The notes under the pieces: generated by a model
Seen by the model: the letters and a program-made list of their open reading frames with translations, nothing else
What the model was told of the DNA's origin: nothing
The model's database searches: none
Made by a program: the position numbers and the translations under genes
Shown here: positions 33,756 to 42,382 of the stretch, in pieces
How positions within the stretch are numbered: the first letter of the stretch is position 1
How the letters are laid out: the number at the start of each line of letters is the position of its first letter
Source: Dactylosporangium fulvum
GTDB lineage: Bacteria > Actinomycetota > Actinomycetes > Mycobacteriales > Micromonosporaceae
Direction of reading: 5' to 3'
NCBI RefSeq assembly: GCF_025137375.1
Contig: NZ_CP073720.1
Span: forward strand, 8,208,501-8,272,500
DNA: 64,000 nucleotides

Positions 33756-35849
33756 TCATCCGCCGGCCGAGCGGACCGCCTCCGGCGCGGGGGCCGGCAC
33801 GGCCCGCGCGGCCGGGCGGGCCGGCCACCAGAACCGCTCGCCCAGCAGCAGTGCGATGGCCGGCACGACGACGGTGCGCACCAGGAGGGTGTCGAGCACG
33901 ACGCCGATGCCGACGATGACGCCGATCTGGGTCAGCACGATCACCGGGAGCACGCCGAGCACCGTGAAGACCGCGGCCAGCAGGATGCCGGCCGACGTGA
34001 TGACCCCGCCGGTGGCGGCGAGCGCCCGCACGACGCCGGCCCGGGTGTCGCCGCGTTCGGCGGCCTCCTCCCGGGCCCGGGTGACCAGGAAGATGTTGTA
34101 GTCGACGCCGAGCGCGACGAGGAAGAGGAAGCTCAGCAGCGGCACGGCCGCGTCGAGCGCCGGGATGCCCAGCACGTGCTCCAGCAGCACGCTTGCCGCG
34201 CCGAGGCTCGCCGTGTAGCTGACGATGACGGTCACGAGCAGCAGCACCGGCGCCACCAGGGAGCGCAGGAGCACGACGAGCACCACGAGGACGACCAGCA
34301 GCACCAGCGGTACGACCACCGCGTCGTCCCGCACGTTGGCGTCGCGCTCGTCGAGGTCGGCCGCGGGCGCGCCGCCGACGAGCGCCCCCGGCACCCCGGC
34401 GAGGGCGGTGCGCAGGCGGCGCACCGTGTCGTCGGCCGCGGCGGTGCCCGAGCCGTCGGTGAGGTCGACGCGGAACTTCACCAGCTGCCCGTCGTCGGAG
34501 CGCTCGGGCGCACCGACGGCGGCGACACCCTCGACGCCGGGCAGCGCCGCGCGGGCCCGGTCGGAGGCGCCGGCGGCGACAACGACGGTGACCGGCTGGG
34601 ACGCGCCGGCCGGGAAGTGCCGGGCGAGCGCCTGCTGCCCGCTGACCGACTCGACCTCGGTCCGGAACTGTTCGGTCTGCGACAGGCCGACGGACGTGCC
34701 GAGCAGCCCGAGCGTGAGCGCGGCGAGCGCGAGTGACGCGCCGGCGAGCACCCGCACCGGGCGCCGGCCGACGGCTCGGGCGACGCGGGACCACACGCCG
34801 CGGGTGGTCGGGTCGTCGCTGCCCAGCTTCGGCACGAACGGCCAGAAGACGCCCCGGGGCAGGCTGACCAGCGCGGCCGGGAGCACCACCAGGCCGAAGA
34901 CCAGCGCGACGGCCACGCCGATCGCGGCGGAGACCCCCAGCGTGCGGTTGCTGGTCAGGACCGCGGCGAGCAGGGTGAGCAGCGCGAGGATCACGGTCGC
35001 GGCGCTGGCGACGATCGCCGGCGCGGCGCCGCGGAGCGCGTCGGCCATCGCACCCCGCCGCGACCCGGTGCGGCGCAGTTCCTCGCGGTAGCGCGCGATG
35101 AGCAGCAGCGCGTAGTCGGTGCCGGCGCCGAACACGAGCACCGAGACGATGCCGCTGATCGAGGCGTCCGTGCGCTCGCCGGCCAGCCGGGCCACCCAGG
35201 GCAGCAGCTTCGCCACGACCTGGTCGCCCACGCCGATGACGACGAGCGGCACGATCCACAGGATCGGGCTGCGGTACGTGACGAGCAGCAGGACGGCGAC
35301 CACACTCGCCGTCGCGATCAGCAGGGTCACGTCGGCGCCCTCGAAGGCGGCGGCGATGTCCCGGCCGAACGCGGGTCCGCCGGTAACGTGCGCGGTGAGT
35401 CCGGACGGCAGGGCCGCGCCGGACCGGGAGCCGTCGTGGACGGTCGCGCGGACCCGGTCGACCGCCTGCGTCGTCGCGGCGTCGTCGAGGCCGTCGCCGA
35501 GCGGGACGGCCAGCAGGGCGGCCCGCCCGTCCTCGGCGGGGACCGGCGGCGGCAGCTGCCCGCCGAGTGCCTCGGCCGTCCTCGCGATCGCCGCCCGGTC
35601 CGCGTCGGTCAGGGTGCCGTCCGCCCGCTCGAACACGACGATCACGGCCTGCGCGCGGCCGCTGGGGAACCGGCCGGTCAGCTCGGTGACCCGGGTCGAC
35701 TGCTTGCCGGCGGGCAGCCCGTCGGTGGCGTCCTTGGCCGGTTGCTCGGGCGAGGTGAGGAACACCAGCGTGGTGAGGCCGACGGTCACGAGCAGGATCA
35801 GGATCGCGCCGAGCCGGCTGGTGACCGCGGCCGCCACACGAGCACCCAT
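33756..35849 (-). CDS. MMPL/RND-type exporter
   Basis: 697 residues from ATG 35849 (AAGGAAG 4 bases upstream; GTG at 35852 possible). Twelve hydrophobic helices in two repeats with MMPL hallmarks GAGTDYALLLIARYREEL (first half) and LGVDYNIFLVTRAREEA (second half), which carry the proton-relay Asp-Tyr pairs. Such proteins export lipids, drugs or hydrophobic metabolites. Two palindromic boxes sit directly upstream and a fragment of an ArsR-type repressor is adjacent, so it was probably under local repressor control. Confidence 0.92.
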   Translation of the reverse strand: MGARVAAAVTSRLGAILILLVTVGLTTLVFLTSPEQPAKDATDGLPAGKQSTRVTELTGRFPSGRAQAVIVVFERADGTLTDADRAAIARTAEALGGQLPPPVPAEDGRAALLAVPLGDGLDDAATTQAVDRVRATVHDGSRSGAALPSGLTAHVTGGPAFGRDIAAAFEGADVTLLIATASVVAVLLLVTYRSPILWIVPLVVIGVGDQVVAKLLPWVARLAGERTDASISGIVSVLVFGAGTDYALLLIARYREELRRTGSRRGAMADALRGAAPAIVASAATVILALLTLLAAVLTSNRTLGVSAAIGVAVALVFGLVVLPAALVSLPRGVFWPFVPKLGSDDPTTRGVWSRVARAVGRRPVRVLAGASLALAALTLGLLGTSVGLSQTEQFRTEVESVSGQQALARHFPAGASQPVTVVVAAGASDRARAALPGVEGVAAVGAPERSDDGQLVKFRVDLTDGSGTAAADDTVRRLRTALAGVPGALVGGAPAADLDERDANVRDDAVVVPLVLLVVLVVLVVLLRSLVAPVLLLVTVIVSYTASLGAASVLLEHVLGIPALDAAVPLLSFLFLVALGVDYNIFLVTRAREEAAERGDTRAGVVRALAATGGVITSAGILLAAVFTVLGVLPVIVLTQIGVIVGIGVVLDTLLVRTVVVPAIALLLGERFWWPARPAARAVPAPAPEAVRSAGG

Positions 35850-35858
35850 CACACTTCC

Positions 35859-35888
35859 TTCGACCGACGAATAGTTCGACCGTCGAAT
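35859..35888. promoter_or_regulatory. Tandem TTCGACCG(A/T)CGAAT operator boxes before the MMPL gene
   Basis: Two 14-bp boxes at 35859-35872 and 35875-35888, starting 16 bp apart; the second contains a perfect inverted repeat TTCGAC-C-GTCGAA. They begin 10 bp before the start codon of the exporter, overlapping its leader, as expected for a repressor operator. Confidence 0.65.
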
Positions 35889-35923
35889 CATAGCCCCGCA
35901 CCGACGCGACAACCGACGCAGGC

Positions 35924-36001
35924 ACCGTGCGCCGGCCCGCTGTCTCCCGGCACCTCAAGGTGCTCAAGGACGTGGGGCCGGTGACCGGCCTCAGCCCCTG
36001 A
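35924..36001 (+). pseudogene. ArsR-family regulator remnant (recognition helix only)
   Basis: 25 codons reading RRPAVSRHLKVLKDVGPVTG then a stop. This is the recognition helix and following segment of ArsR regulators (usual form SRPAVSKHLRVLxxAGLV). Everything else is gone. It lies divergent from the MMPL gene, just beyond the operator boxes, and overlaps the 3' end of the methyltransferase gene. Confidence 0.65.
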
Positions 36002-36767
36002 CGCGGGCGGTGAAGAGGAGGTACTCCCAGTCGGCGCCGCCGGCGTCGCCCAGCTCGGCCAGGGCGCGGTCCAGCGCGGCCGCGTCCTCCGGCCGGTCGG
36101 CCAGGTGCCGGTAGGTGACGATCGTCGGGCCGTAGTTGCGCTTGAAGTAGTCCCGGAAGGCGGCCCCGTCCGGGAAGTCGACGTGAACCGTGTGGCGCTC
36201 GGCCACCACGTCGGTGACCCGGTCGCCGAACAGCGACCGCACATGGGCCTCGTCACCCCACAGCGGCGGCGGCTGCGCCCCGGGCGGCGGAGGCGGCGCG
36301 TAGGGCTTCATCGTCGCGAACATCCGGCCGATGAACCCCGACGGCGTCCAGTTGATCAGGCCGATCGTCCCGCCGGGGCGGCACACCCGCACCAGCTCGT
36401 CCGCCGTCGCCCGGTGGTGCGGGGCGAACATGACACCGACGCACGACATGACGACGTCGTACGACGCGTCGGGGAACGGCAGCGCCTCCGCGTCACCCTC
36501 GACCCACTCCAGCGGGACGGGTGCCGCGGCCCGGCCCGCCTCCAGCAACTCGGGTGTCAGGTCGCTCGCGGTCACCCGCGCGCCGGCCAGTGCCGCCGGG
36601 ACCGCCGCGTTCCCCGAGCCCGCGGCGACGTCCAGCACACGCTGCCCCGCGTCGACGCCGCACGCCTTGACCAGCGTCGTGCCCAGTTCCGGGATGATCT
36701 CGGTGGCGACCGCGGGGTAGTCCCCCAGCGCCCACATCGCCCGGTGCCTCAGTTTCAACTCGTCCAT
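35991..36767 (-). CDS. Class I SAM-dependent methyltransferase
   Basis: 258 residues. SAM-binding motif I VLDVAAGSGNAAVPAAL (about 44-60), acidic loop ASDLTPELLE, motif EGDAEALPFPDASYDVV and post-motif LVRVCRPGGTIGLINW, as in UbiE/COQ5-like small-molecule methyltransferases. Divergent from an HxlR-type regulator with a dyad operator between them, a common pairing. Substrate unknown. Confidence 0.9.
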   Translation of the reverse strand: MDELKLRHRAMWALGDYPAVATEIIPELGTTLVKACGVDAGQRVLDVAAGSGNAAVPAALAGARVTASDLTPELLEAGRAAAPVPLEWVEGDAEALPFPDASYDVVMSCVGVMFAPHHRATADELVRVCRPGGTIGLINWTPSGFIGRMFATMKPYAPPPPPGAQPPPLWGDEAHVRSLFGDRVTDVVAERHTVHVDFPDGAAFRDYFKRNYGPTIVTYRHLADRPEDAAALDRALAELGDAGGADWEYLLFTARVRG

Positions 36768-36803
36768 GCTTCCGACGCTAGAAACCCGACTGCGCAGCGC
36801 CTA

Positions 36804-36818
36804 GTACAACATCTGTAC
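36804..36818. promoter_or_regulatory. Dyad GTACA-N5-TGTAC between methyltransferase and HxlR genes
   Basis: GTACA (36804-36808) and TGTAC (36814-36818) form a perfect dyad centred in the 70-bp divergent intergenic region. HxlR/MarR-type winged helices usually bind such dyads; it is the likely operator of the adjacent regulator. Confidence 0.6.
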
Positions 36819-36837
36819 CGAGGTCTACCGTCGGCTC

Positions 36838-37515
36838 ATGGGCGCGTCGTACTACCAGTTCTGCCCGGTCGCGAAGGCCATGGAACTGCTCGACGAACGG
36901 TGGACGATGCTGGTCGTCCGCGAGCTGATCGCCGGCAGCCGGCACTTCAACGACCTGCGCCGGGGTCTGCCCCGCATGTCGCCGACGCTGCTGTCCAAGC
37001 GGCTCCAGCAACTCGTCAACGCCGGCATCGTCGAGCGCCGCCCGGAGGGTGCCGAGGTGTGGTACGAGCTGGCCCCCGCCGGCCAGGAACTGGCGCCGAT
37101 CGTCACGGCCATCGGCAACTGGGGCGTGCGCTGGATCGGCGAGCTCGGCGACCGCGACCTCGACCCGAAGCTGCTGCTGTGGGACATGCGCCGCAACGTC
37201 GACCACGCCGCGCTGCCGCCGGGGCGCACGGTGGTGGCGTTCCGGTTCCCGAGCGCGGCGCCGCAGGTGCGGCACTGGTGGCTCGTGCTCACCGCCGCGG
37301 AGGCGGACGTCTGTGACACCGACCCGGGGCACGAGGTGACCGTGCGGGTGACCGCCGACCTGCGCGGCCTGATCGACGTGTGGCTCGGCAACCGCCGGTG
37401 GTCCGACGCGCTGCGCCGCGGCGACGTGGAGATCGACGGCCCGGCGTCGCTGCGGCGGGCGCTGCCCGGCTGGTTCAAGGAGATGGCCTACGCGAGCGTC
37501 CCACGCCCCGCCTGA
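36838..37515 (+). CDS. HxlR-family regulator with C-terminal SCP2-like domain
   Basis: 225 residues. N-terminal HxlR winged helix (CPVAKAMELLDERWTMLVVR ... FNDLRRGLPRMSPTLLSKRL) with the conserved N-terminal cysteine (Cys9) that senses electrophiles in some relatives. The C-terminal ~110 residues (DPGHEVTVRVTADLRGLIDV ... GPASLRRALPGWF) look like an SCP2 sterol-binding-type domain, a recurrent actinobacterial fusion. Divergent from the methyltransferase it probably controls. Confidence 0.9.
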   Translation: MGASYYQFCPVAKAMELLDERWTMLVVRELIAGSRHFNDLRRGLPRMSPTLLSKRLQQLVNAGIVERRPEGAEVWYELAPAGQELAPIVTAIGNWGVRWIGELGDRDLDPKLLLWDMRRNVDHAALPPGRTVVAFRFPSAAPQVRHWWLVLTAAEADVCDTDPGHEVTVRVTADLRGLIDVWLGNRRWSDALRRGDVEIDGPASLRRALPGWFKEMAYASVPRPA

Positions 37516-37574
37516 CCCCGCCGGGTGACCACCGACACGCCGGGTCGGCGTGCGCGGGTGCGTAGCCTAGCCGC

Positions 37575-38738
37575 GTGACGACGGTGCGGGAGCTGATCGA
37601 CGGTGTGGTCCGCGGCGGCGGGGACTACGAGGCCGGGCTCGACGCGCTGACCGTGGCGCCGCCCGCCGAGGCCGATCCGGCGCTGTTCGGCGCGCTGGTG
37701 GAGGCCGCCGCGCGGCTGTGGAAGGGCGGCTGGCAGCCGGCCGAGTTGCACCGGGCGACCGTGCGGCGGGGACGGCCGTCGCTGGGCGGGCCCGTGGTCG
37801 ACGTGGTCGCCGCGCACCTGCGGGAGTTTCCCCGGCGGACCGTGGACGAGCGCTGGCTCGCGCAGGCCGATGCGCTGGGCGCGGCCGTCTGGTGGGGCTC
37901 CGACGGTTCGTACGTCGCGGAGCTGGCCGCCCGCCGCCGCGCCGGCCGGGTGCCGGTCCTCGACGACCTGCTGACCCTGCTCGGCGTGCTCGCCGAGTTG
38001 CCGGCGATCGAGGTGCTCGTACCGCCGCCGGGAACAGCGCCACGCGTGGACCCCGCGGCGGCCGGGCGGGTGAATCCGCGGCTGCTCGAACGGGTCCGGG
38101 CGCTGCTGGCGAAGGCGGAGTCGACGACGTTCCCCGCCGAGGCGGAGACGTATACGGCCAAGGCCCAGGAGCTCATCACCCGGCACAGCATCGACGAGGC
38201 ACTCACCAGCGCCGGCGGCACGACCGCCGTGGTGCCCTTCGCCCGCCGGATCGGCGTCGACCACCCGTATGAGGGTGAGAAGGCCTCGCTGCTGAGCGCC
38301 GTCGCCGAGGCGAACCGCTGCCATGCCGTGTGGTCACCGGACTACGGGTTCTCGACCGTGTTCGGGTTCGACGCCGACATCGACGCGGTCGACCTGCTGT
38401 ACACGTCGCTGCTCGTCCAGGCGAACCGGGCGATGGCCCGCAGCGAACCGCCGGGCGGGAAGGCCGGGCGGGCCCGGCTGAAGTCGTTTCGCCAGTCGTT
38501 TCTCGTCGCGTTCGCGGTACGGATCGGCGAGCGGCTGACCCGCGCGGCGGCCGAACTGTCGGCGGCGGCCGTCGCCGAGCACGCCGACCTGCTGCCGGTG
38601 CTGCGATCCCGCGACGAGCAGGTCCGCGAGACGATGCAGCGGGTGTTCCCGCGGACGGTGCGCGGGCGGGGCAGCCGGGTCGACAGCCGCGAGGGCTGGG
38701 AGTCGGGCCGGGAGGCGGCGGACCGCGCCGAGCTCTGA
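37575..38738 (+). CDS. DUF2786 domain protein
   Basis: 387 residues from a GTG. The middle holds the DUF2786 segment LLAKAESTTFPAEAETYTAK and AQELITRHSID, followed by a conserved C-terminal region (FGFDADIDAVDLLYTSLLVQ ... FRQSFLVAFAVRIGERL). The N-terminal ~170 residues are specific to actinobacteria. Some DUF2786 relatives occur in phage and mobile elements, but no such context is seen here. Function unknown. Confidence 0.85.
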   Translation: MTTVRELIDGVVRGGGDYEAGLDALTVAPPAEADPALFGALVEAAARLWKGGWQPAELHRATVRRGRPSLGGPVVDVVAAHLREFPRRTVDERWLAQADALGAAVWWGSDGSYVAELAARRRAGRVPVLDDLLTLLGVLAELPAIEVLVPPPGTAPRVDPAAAGRVNPRLLERVRALLAKAESTTFPAEAETYTAKAQELITRHSIDEALTSAGGTTAVVPFARRIGVDHPYEGEKASLLSAVAEANRCHAVWSPDYGFSTVFGFDADIDAVDLLYTSLLVQANRAMARSEPPGGKAGRARLKSFRQSFLVAFAVRIGERLTRAAAELSAAAVAEHADLLPVLRSRDEQVRETMQRVFPRTVRGRGSRVDSREGWESGREAADRAEL

Positions 38739-38787
38739 TCCGTTCGGGTGGGGCAGGCTCTGTCCGGTCGGGTGATCTGCGAGCGGC

Positions 38788-38955
38788 GTGCTGCTCGGCT
38801 TCATCGGTGTCATCGTCGGCATCGTGGTCGCCAGCCGGGGCAGCGCCCAGGCGGTGACCGGCGCGTTCGTCTCGAAGGGCGGACAGTTCGTGGAGCTGGC
38901 GAAGGCCGACGAGCGGTTCGCCTACACCCTCTCCCAGGCCGGCGTCCGCAGCTGA
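38788..38955 (+). CDS. Small membrane protein, 55 residues
   Basis: From the first GTG after an in-frame stop at 38773-38775. An N-terminal hydrophobic helix LLGFIGVIVGIVVASR is followed by a mixed-charge tail ending FAYTLSQAGVRS. Nearly every codon ends in G or C, and a strong terminator hairpin follows 9 bp after the stop, both of which support a real gene. No family recognised. Confidence 0.65.
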   Translation: MLLGFIGVIVGIVVASRGSAQAVTGAFVSKGGQFVELAKADERFAYTLSQAGVRS

Positions 38956-38963
38956 GTAGAGCT

Positions 38964-38995
38964 GGCCGCACCCTCCGCCGGCGGTGGGTGCGGCC
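38964..38995 (+). terminator. Terminator hairpin after the small membrane protein
   Basis: GGCCGCACCC (38964-38973) pairs with GGGTGCGGCC (38986-38995) around a 12-base loop. Confidence 0.75.
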
Positions 38996-39033
38996 CGCCT
39001 CCCCCGCCCTCAGGGGGTCCGTGGGGTGAAGTC

Positions 39034-39102
39034 AGAGAGCGCTCTCTCAACATGCCCCGCGAGACCGCCGATTGTCAAGACACTGCCCGAGAGAGCGCTC
39101 TC
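39034..39102. promoter_or_regulatory. Pair of LacI-type operators without an adjacent gene start
   Basis: AGAGAGCGCTCTCT (39034-39047, perfect 14-bp palindrome) and GAGAGCGCTCTC (39091-39102), centres 56 bp apart, with TTGTCAAGACA between them resembling a -35 region. This is the operator form used by LacI-family sugar regulators, yet both flanking genes end here (plus-strand gene left, minus-strand gene right), so no start codon is served. Confidence 0.65.
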
Positions 39103-39103
39103 C

Positions 39104-39637
39104 CTAGAGGTCGTTCTCGGTCCGCAGGCGCAGGCCGTAGGTGGTTGCGACCCGGTCCCAGCAACGGATGAAGTCACGCTTCGCCGCCGTCGACCGTTCG
39201 GTGGCGTACAACGCCTTGCTGTAGGCCATCGCGGCCCGGCCGGTCGACCGGCAGCCCTCCCGCTGCACGGTGAGCGCCCAGTCGAGGAACGCGTAATCGG
39301 TCTCCAGCGACCGCTCCAGCGACACCGCGAGCAGCCGCCGCACCTCGGCCCCCGACTGCATGGCGGAGACGTCCAGCCGTACGACCGCGTCCTGCTGCAC
39401 CTGCCGCGCCTGGGCGGTGGTCCACAGATCCTCGACGGCGCCGTCGACGCGCTCGCACCGCAGCAGCAGATCGACGGCCGCGACCAGCCGGGCGCGGCTC
39501 ACGGTCCCGGACTCGAGCAGCCCGTCGACCACCATCGCCTGGCGGGCCGCCCGCACCTCACCGTGCCGCCCGCGCAGCGCCGTCTGGACGGCGACCGCGG
39601 CGAACAGTGCCACGAGGACCCACACGAGCGCCCGCAC
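39104..39637 (-). CDS. Membrane-anchored hypothetical protein
   Basis: 177 residues from a GTG. One N-terminal helix (VWVLVALFAAVAVQTAL) then a helical, Arg-rich cytoplasmic or extracytoplasmic domain with no recognised motif; several Cys (CERVD, REGCRST, IRCWDR). Function unknown. Stops 2 bp after the orphan operator. Confidence 0.65.
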   Translation of the reverse strand: MRALVWVLVALFAAVAVQTALRGRHGEVRAARQAMVVDGLLESGTVSRARLVAAVDLLLRCERVDGAVEDLWTTAQARQVQQDAVVRLDVSAMQSGAEVRRLLAVSLERSLETDYAFLDWALTVQREGCRSTGRAAMAYSKALYATERSTAAKRDFIRCWDRVATTYGLRLRTENDL

Positions 39638-39759
39638 ATCGACCAGTGTCGCAGGACGGCACCCGTCCGGCGAGTCAGCGACGGGCGCCGGCGACCGCGA
39701 CCGGCAGACCGGCCCGGCGCCGCGCAGGGCAAACGGTTACCGGCACGATCGGTGCGGGT

Positions 39760-41229
39760 ATGGCGCCGGGCATGGGGCGTCAGGTCGTCACCGGCGACAC
39801 CCGATCGTTCTTCGGCCAGCCGCGGGTGCTGGCCAACCTGTTCGGCGTCGAACTGTGGGAACGGTTCTCGTTCTACGGCATGCAGGGCATCCTGCTGATC
39901 TACCTGTACTACTCGGTCCGTGACGGCGGACTCGGCATCGACCAGCACACCGCGACGAGCATCGTCGGCGCGTACGGCGGTTCCGTGTACCTCGCCACGA
40001 TCCTCGGCGCCTGGGTCGCCGACCGGCTGGTCGCCCCGGAACGCGTGCTCTTCGGCAGCGCCGTGGTGGTCATGGCCGGCCATGTCGCGCTGGCGCTGCT
40101 GCCCGGCATCGGCGGGGTCGCCACCGGCCTGGCCCTCGTCGCCATCGGCAGCGGCGGGCTGAAGGCCACCGCCACCTCGCTCGTCGGCTCGCTCTACACC
40201 CCGGACGACCCCCGCCGCGACGCCGGCTTCGCGCTGTTCTACCTCGGCGTCAACGTCGGCGCCCTGGCCGGCCCGCTCGCTACCGGGCTCCTGCAGCAGC
40301 GTCTCGGCTTCCACTACGGGTTCGGGCTGGCCGCGATCGGCATGGCGGCCGGCCTGACGCAGTACGCGTTCGGCCGCCGCCGGCTCGCCGGCACCGCGCG
40401 CCAGGTGCCCGATCCGCTGCCGCGGTCCCGGCTCCCGTTCGTCGCCGCGGGTGCCGTGGCGGTCGCGGCGGCGGCCGTCGCCGTCGTGGTCACCGGGATC
40501 CTGCCCGCGGCGCGGCTGGCCACCGCCGTCGTCGTGCTCAGTGCCGCCGCGGCGGTCACCTCGTTCGTGGTGATCCTCACCGGCCGTGCGGTGACCGGGG
40601 CCGAGCGGCGGCGCATGGTCGCGTTCATCCCGATGTTCCTGGCCAGTGCCGTGTTCTGGTCGCTGTACCAGCAGCAGTTCACGGTCGTCACGATCTACTC
40701 GGACCAGCGGCTGGACCGGCGGGTCCTCGGATGGGAGATGCCGGTGTCGTGGGTGCAGTCGATCAATCCGGTGTTCGTGATCCTGCTGTCGGGCGTGTTC
40801 GCGGCGCTGTGGACCCGGCTCGGCGACCGGCAGCCGTCCACGCCGGTCAAGTTCACCGCCGGTACGGTCCTGATGGGCATCGCGTTCCTGCTGTTCCTGC
40901 CGCTGGCCGGCGGCGGACCGCACAGCGCGCCCCTGCTCGCCCTCGCCGGCATCCTCCTGGTCTTCACGGTTGCGGAACTGCTGCTGTCGCCGGTCGGTCT
41001 GGCCCTGGCGACCAAGGTGGCGCCGGCCGCGTTCCGCACCCAGACGGTCGCGCTGTTCTTCCTGTCGGTCGCCCTGGGCACGGCGATGTCCGGCGTGCTC
41101 GCGCGGCACTACAGCAGCGACCACGAGACCGTGTACTTCGGCGTGCTCGGCACGGTCGCCATCGCCTTCGGCGGGGTGCTGGCGGCCCTCACGCCACTGA
41201 TCCGCCGATTGATGGGCGGCGTCCGGTGA
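39760..41229 (+). CDS. POT-family proton-coupled peptide transporter
   Basis: 489 residues from ATG 39760 (or 39772) with about 12-14 helices. The N-terminal ELWERFSFYGMQGILLIYL is the POT signature (ExxERFxYYG), and a second family segment FYLGVNVGALAGPLATG follows. These transporters take up di- and tripeptides with protons. No regulator nearby. Confidence 0.92.
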   Translation: MAPGMGRQVVTGDTRSFFGQPRVLANLFGVELWERFSFYGMQGILLIYLYYSVRDGGLGIDQHTATSIVGAYGGSVYLATILGAWVADRLVAPERVLFGSAVVVMAGHVALALLPGIGGVATGLALVAIGSGGLKATATSLVGSLYTPDDPRRDAGFALFYLGVNVGALAGPLATGLLQQRLGFHYGFGLAAIGMAAGLTQYAFGRRRLAGTARQVPDPLPRSRLPFVAAGAVAVAAAAVAVVVTGILPAARLATAVVVLSAAAAVTSFVVILTGRAVTGAERRRMVAFIPMFLASAVFWSLYQQQFTVVTIYSDQRLDRRVLGWEMPVSWVQSINPVFVILLSGVFAALWTRLGDRQPSTPVKFTAGTVLMGIAFLLFLPLAGGGPHSAPLLALAGILLVFTVAELLLSPVGLALATKVAPAAFRTQTVALFFLSVALGTAMSGVLARHYSSDHETVYFGVLGTVAIAFGGVLAALTPLIRRLMGGVR

Positions 41230-41359
41230 ACGGTGTTTCCCGCGGCCGGTGACGGGTAGCCGATCGACAGGTGCTCCCGAAAGGACCAGCACAGATGACC
41301 ACTGCCGGCGCCGCCGAATCGTTCGATCCGGCCGCCCCGGGCCGGCGTAGAGTCGGAGC

Positions 41360-42382
41360 ATGGCCGGGCTGAAAGGCCTCGTTGTGGTCGGGGCCTCCGC
41401 CGGCGGCGTGGAAGCGCTGAGGACCTTCGCGGCCGGGCTCCCCGCCGGCCTCGAAGCGGCCGTGTGCGTGGTCCTGCATGTGCCGCGCTCGGGCATCAGC
41501 ACGCTCCCGCACATCCTCAACCGGTCCGGCCCGCTCCCGGCGGCACACGCTGCGGAGGGTTGCGCGCTGGAGGCCGGCCGGATCTACGTCGCGCCGCCCA
41601 ACTTCCACGTGCTGGTGAACGACGGGCGGCTGCGGCTCTCCCGGGGCCCGGCGGAAAACGGCCACCGTCCGGCGGCCGACCCGCTGTTCCGCTCCGCGGC
41701 CCGGTCCTGGGGCTCCTCCGTCGTCGGCGTCGTCCTGTCCGGGAGCCGGGACGACGGGGCGTCCGGCCTGGCGACCATCGCACGGCATGGCGGCCTCACG
41801 CTGGTGCAGGATCCGGAGGAGGCGCTCTACCGGTCGATGCCGCTCCAGGCGATGGAGCTGGTGCCGGCCGCCCGTGTCGTGCCGTGCCGGCAGATGGGTC
41901 CCGTGCTGGGCGGGCTGATCGCCGACATGACCGGCCCCGTTCCGGTCGCCGCCGTGGACGACGCCCGGGTGGACGTGGAGGACGCCATGGCGACGATGGA
42001 AGACCTCACCGCCGACGAGGCCGGCGGGGTTCCCGCCGGACTCGCCTGCCCGGACTGTCACGGCGCGCTCTTCGAACTGCCCGGCGAGCGCGCCACCGGG
42101 TTCCGCTGCCGTGTCGGCCACGCCTGGACGGCGGCCGCCCTGCTCGACGAGCAGGGCGAGGCGTTGGAGGGCGCCCTCTGGATGGCGTTGCGCAGCCTCG
42201 AGGAGAAGGCGGCGTTGAGCCGCCGCATGGCCGAATCGGCGCAGTTCCGGGGCAGCCTGTCGACCGCCGTACGGTACTCCGAGGTCAGCGCGGACGCCGA
42301 GGCCGCCGGACGGATCATCCGCAAGCTGATCGAGCAGCTCGGCGATCTCGACGACAAGACCCGGGTGGCTGACGCGCCATGA
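41360..42382 (+). CDS. CheB-like protein-glutamate methylesterase without receiver domain
   Basis: 340 residues. The N-terminal ~190 residues are a CheB methylesterase domain with catalytic Ser13 (GASAGG), His41 (LHVPR) and the Asp in SGSRDDGASG. There is no receiver domain, so activity is not controlled by CheA in the usual way. The C-terminal part has a zinc-ribbon-like CPDC ... CRVGH and a helical tail (SLEEKAALSRRMAESAQF), as in CheB proteins of sensory systems unrelated to flagella. First gene of a four-gene locus; overlaps the next gene by 4 bp. Confidence 0.9.
   Translation: MAGLKGLVVVGASAGGVEALRTFAAGLPAGLEAAVCVVLHVPRSGISTLPHILNRSGPLPAAHAAEGCALEAGRIYVAPPNFHVLVNDGRLRLSRGPAENGHRPAADPLFRSAARSWGSSVVGVVLSGSRDDGASGLATIARHGGLTLVQDPEEALYRSMPLQAMELVPAARVVPCRQMGPVLGGLIADMTGPVPVAAVDDARVDVEDAMATMEDLTADEAGGVPAGLACPDCHGALFELPGERATGFRCRVGHAWTAAALLDEQGEALEGALWMALRSLEEKAALSRRMAESAQFRGSLSTAVRYSEVSADAEAAGRIIRKLIEQLGDLDDKTRVADAP

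Noticed and set aside
32869..35967. 1032-codon minus-strand frame over the exporter and chemoreceptor genes
   Set aside because: Arg/Gly-rich shadow of two real genes; no homology along its length.
39499..41520. 673-codon minus-strand frame opposite the POT transporter
   Set aside because: Composition of an antisense shadow (Gln/Arg/Asp/Gly-rich) with no motif; the plus-strand transporter is convincing.
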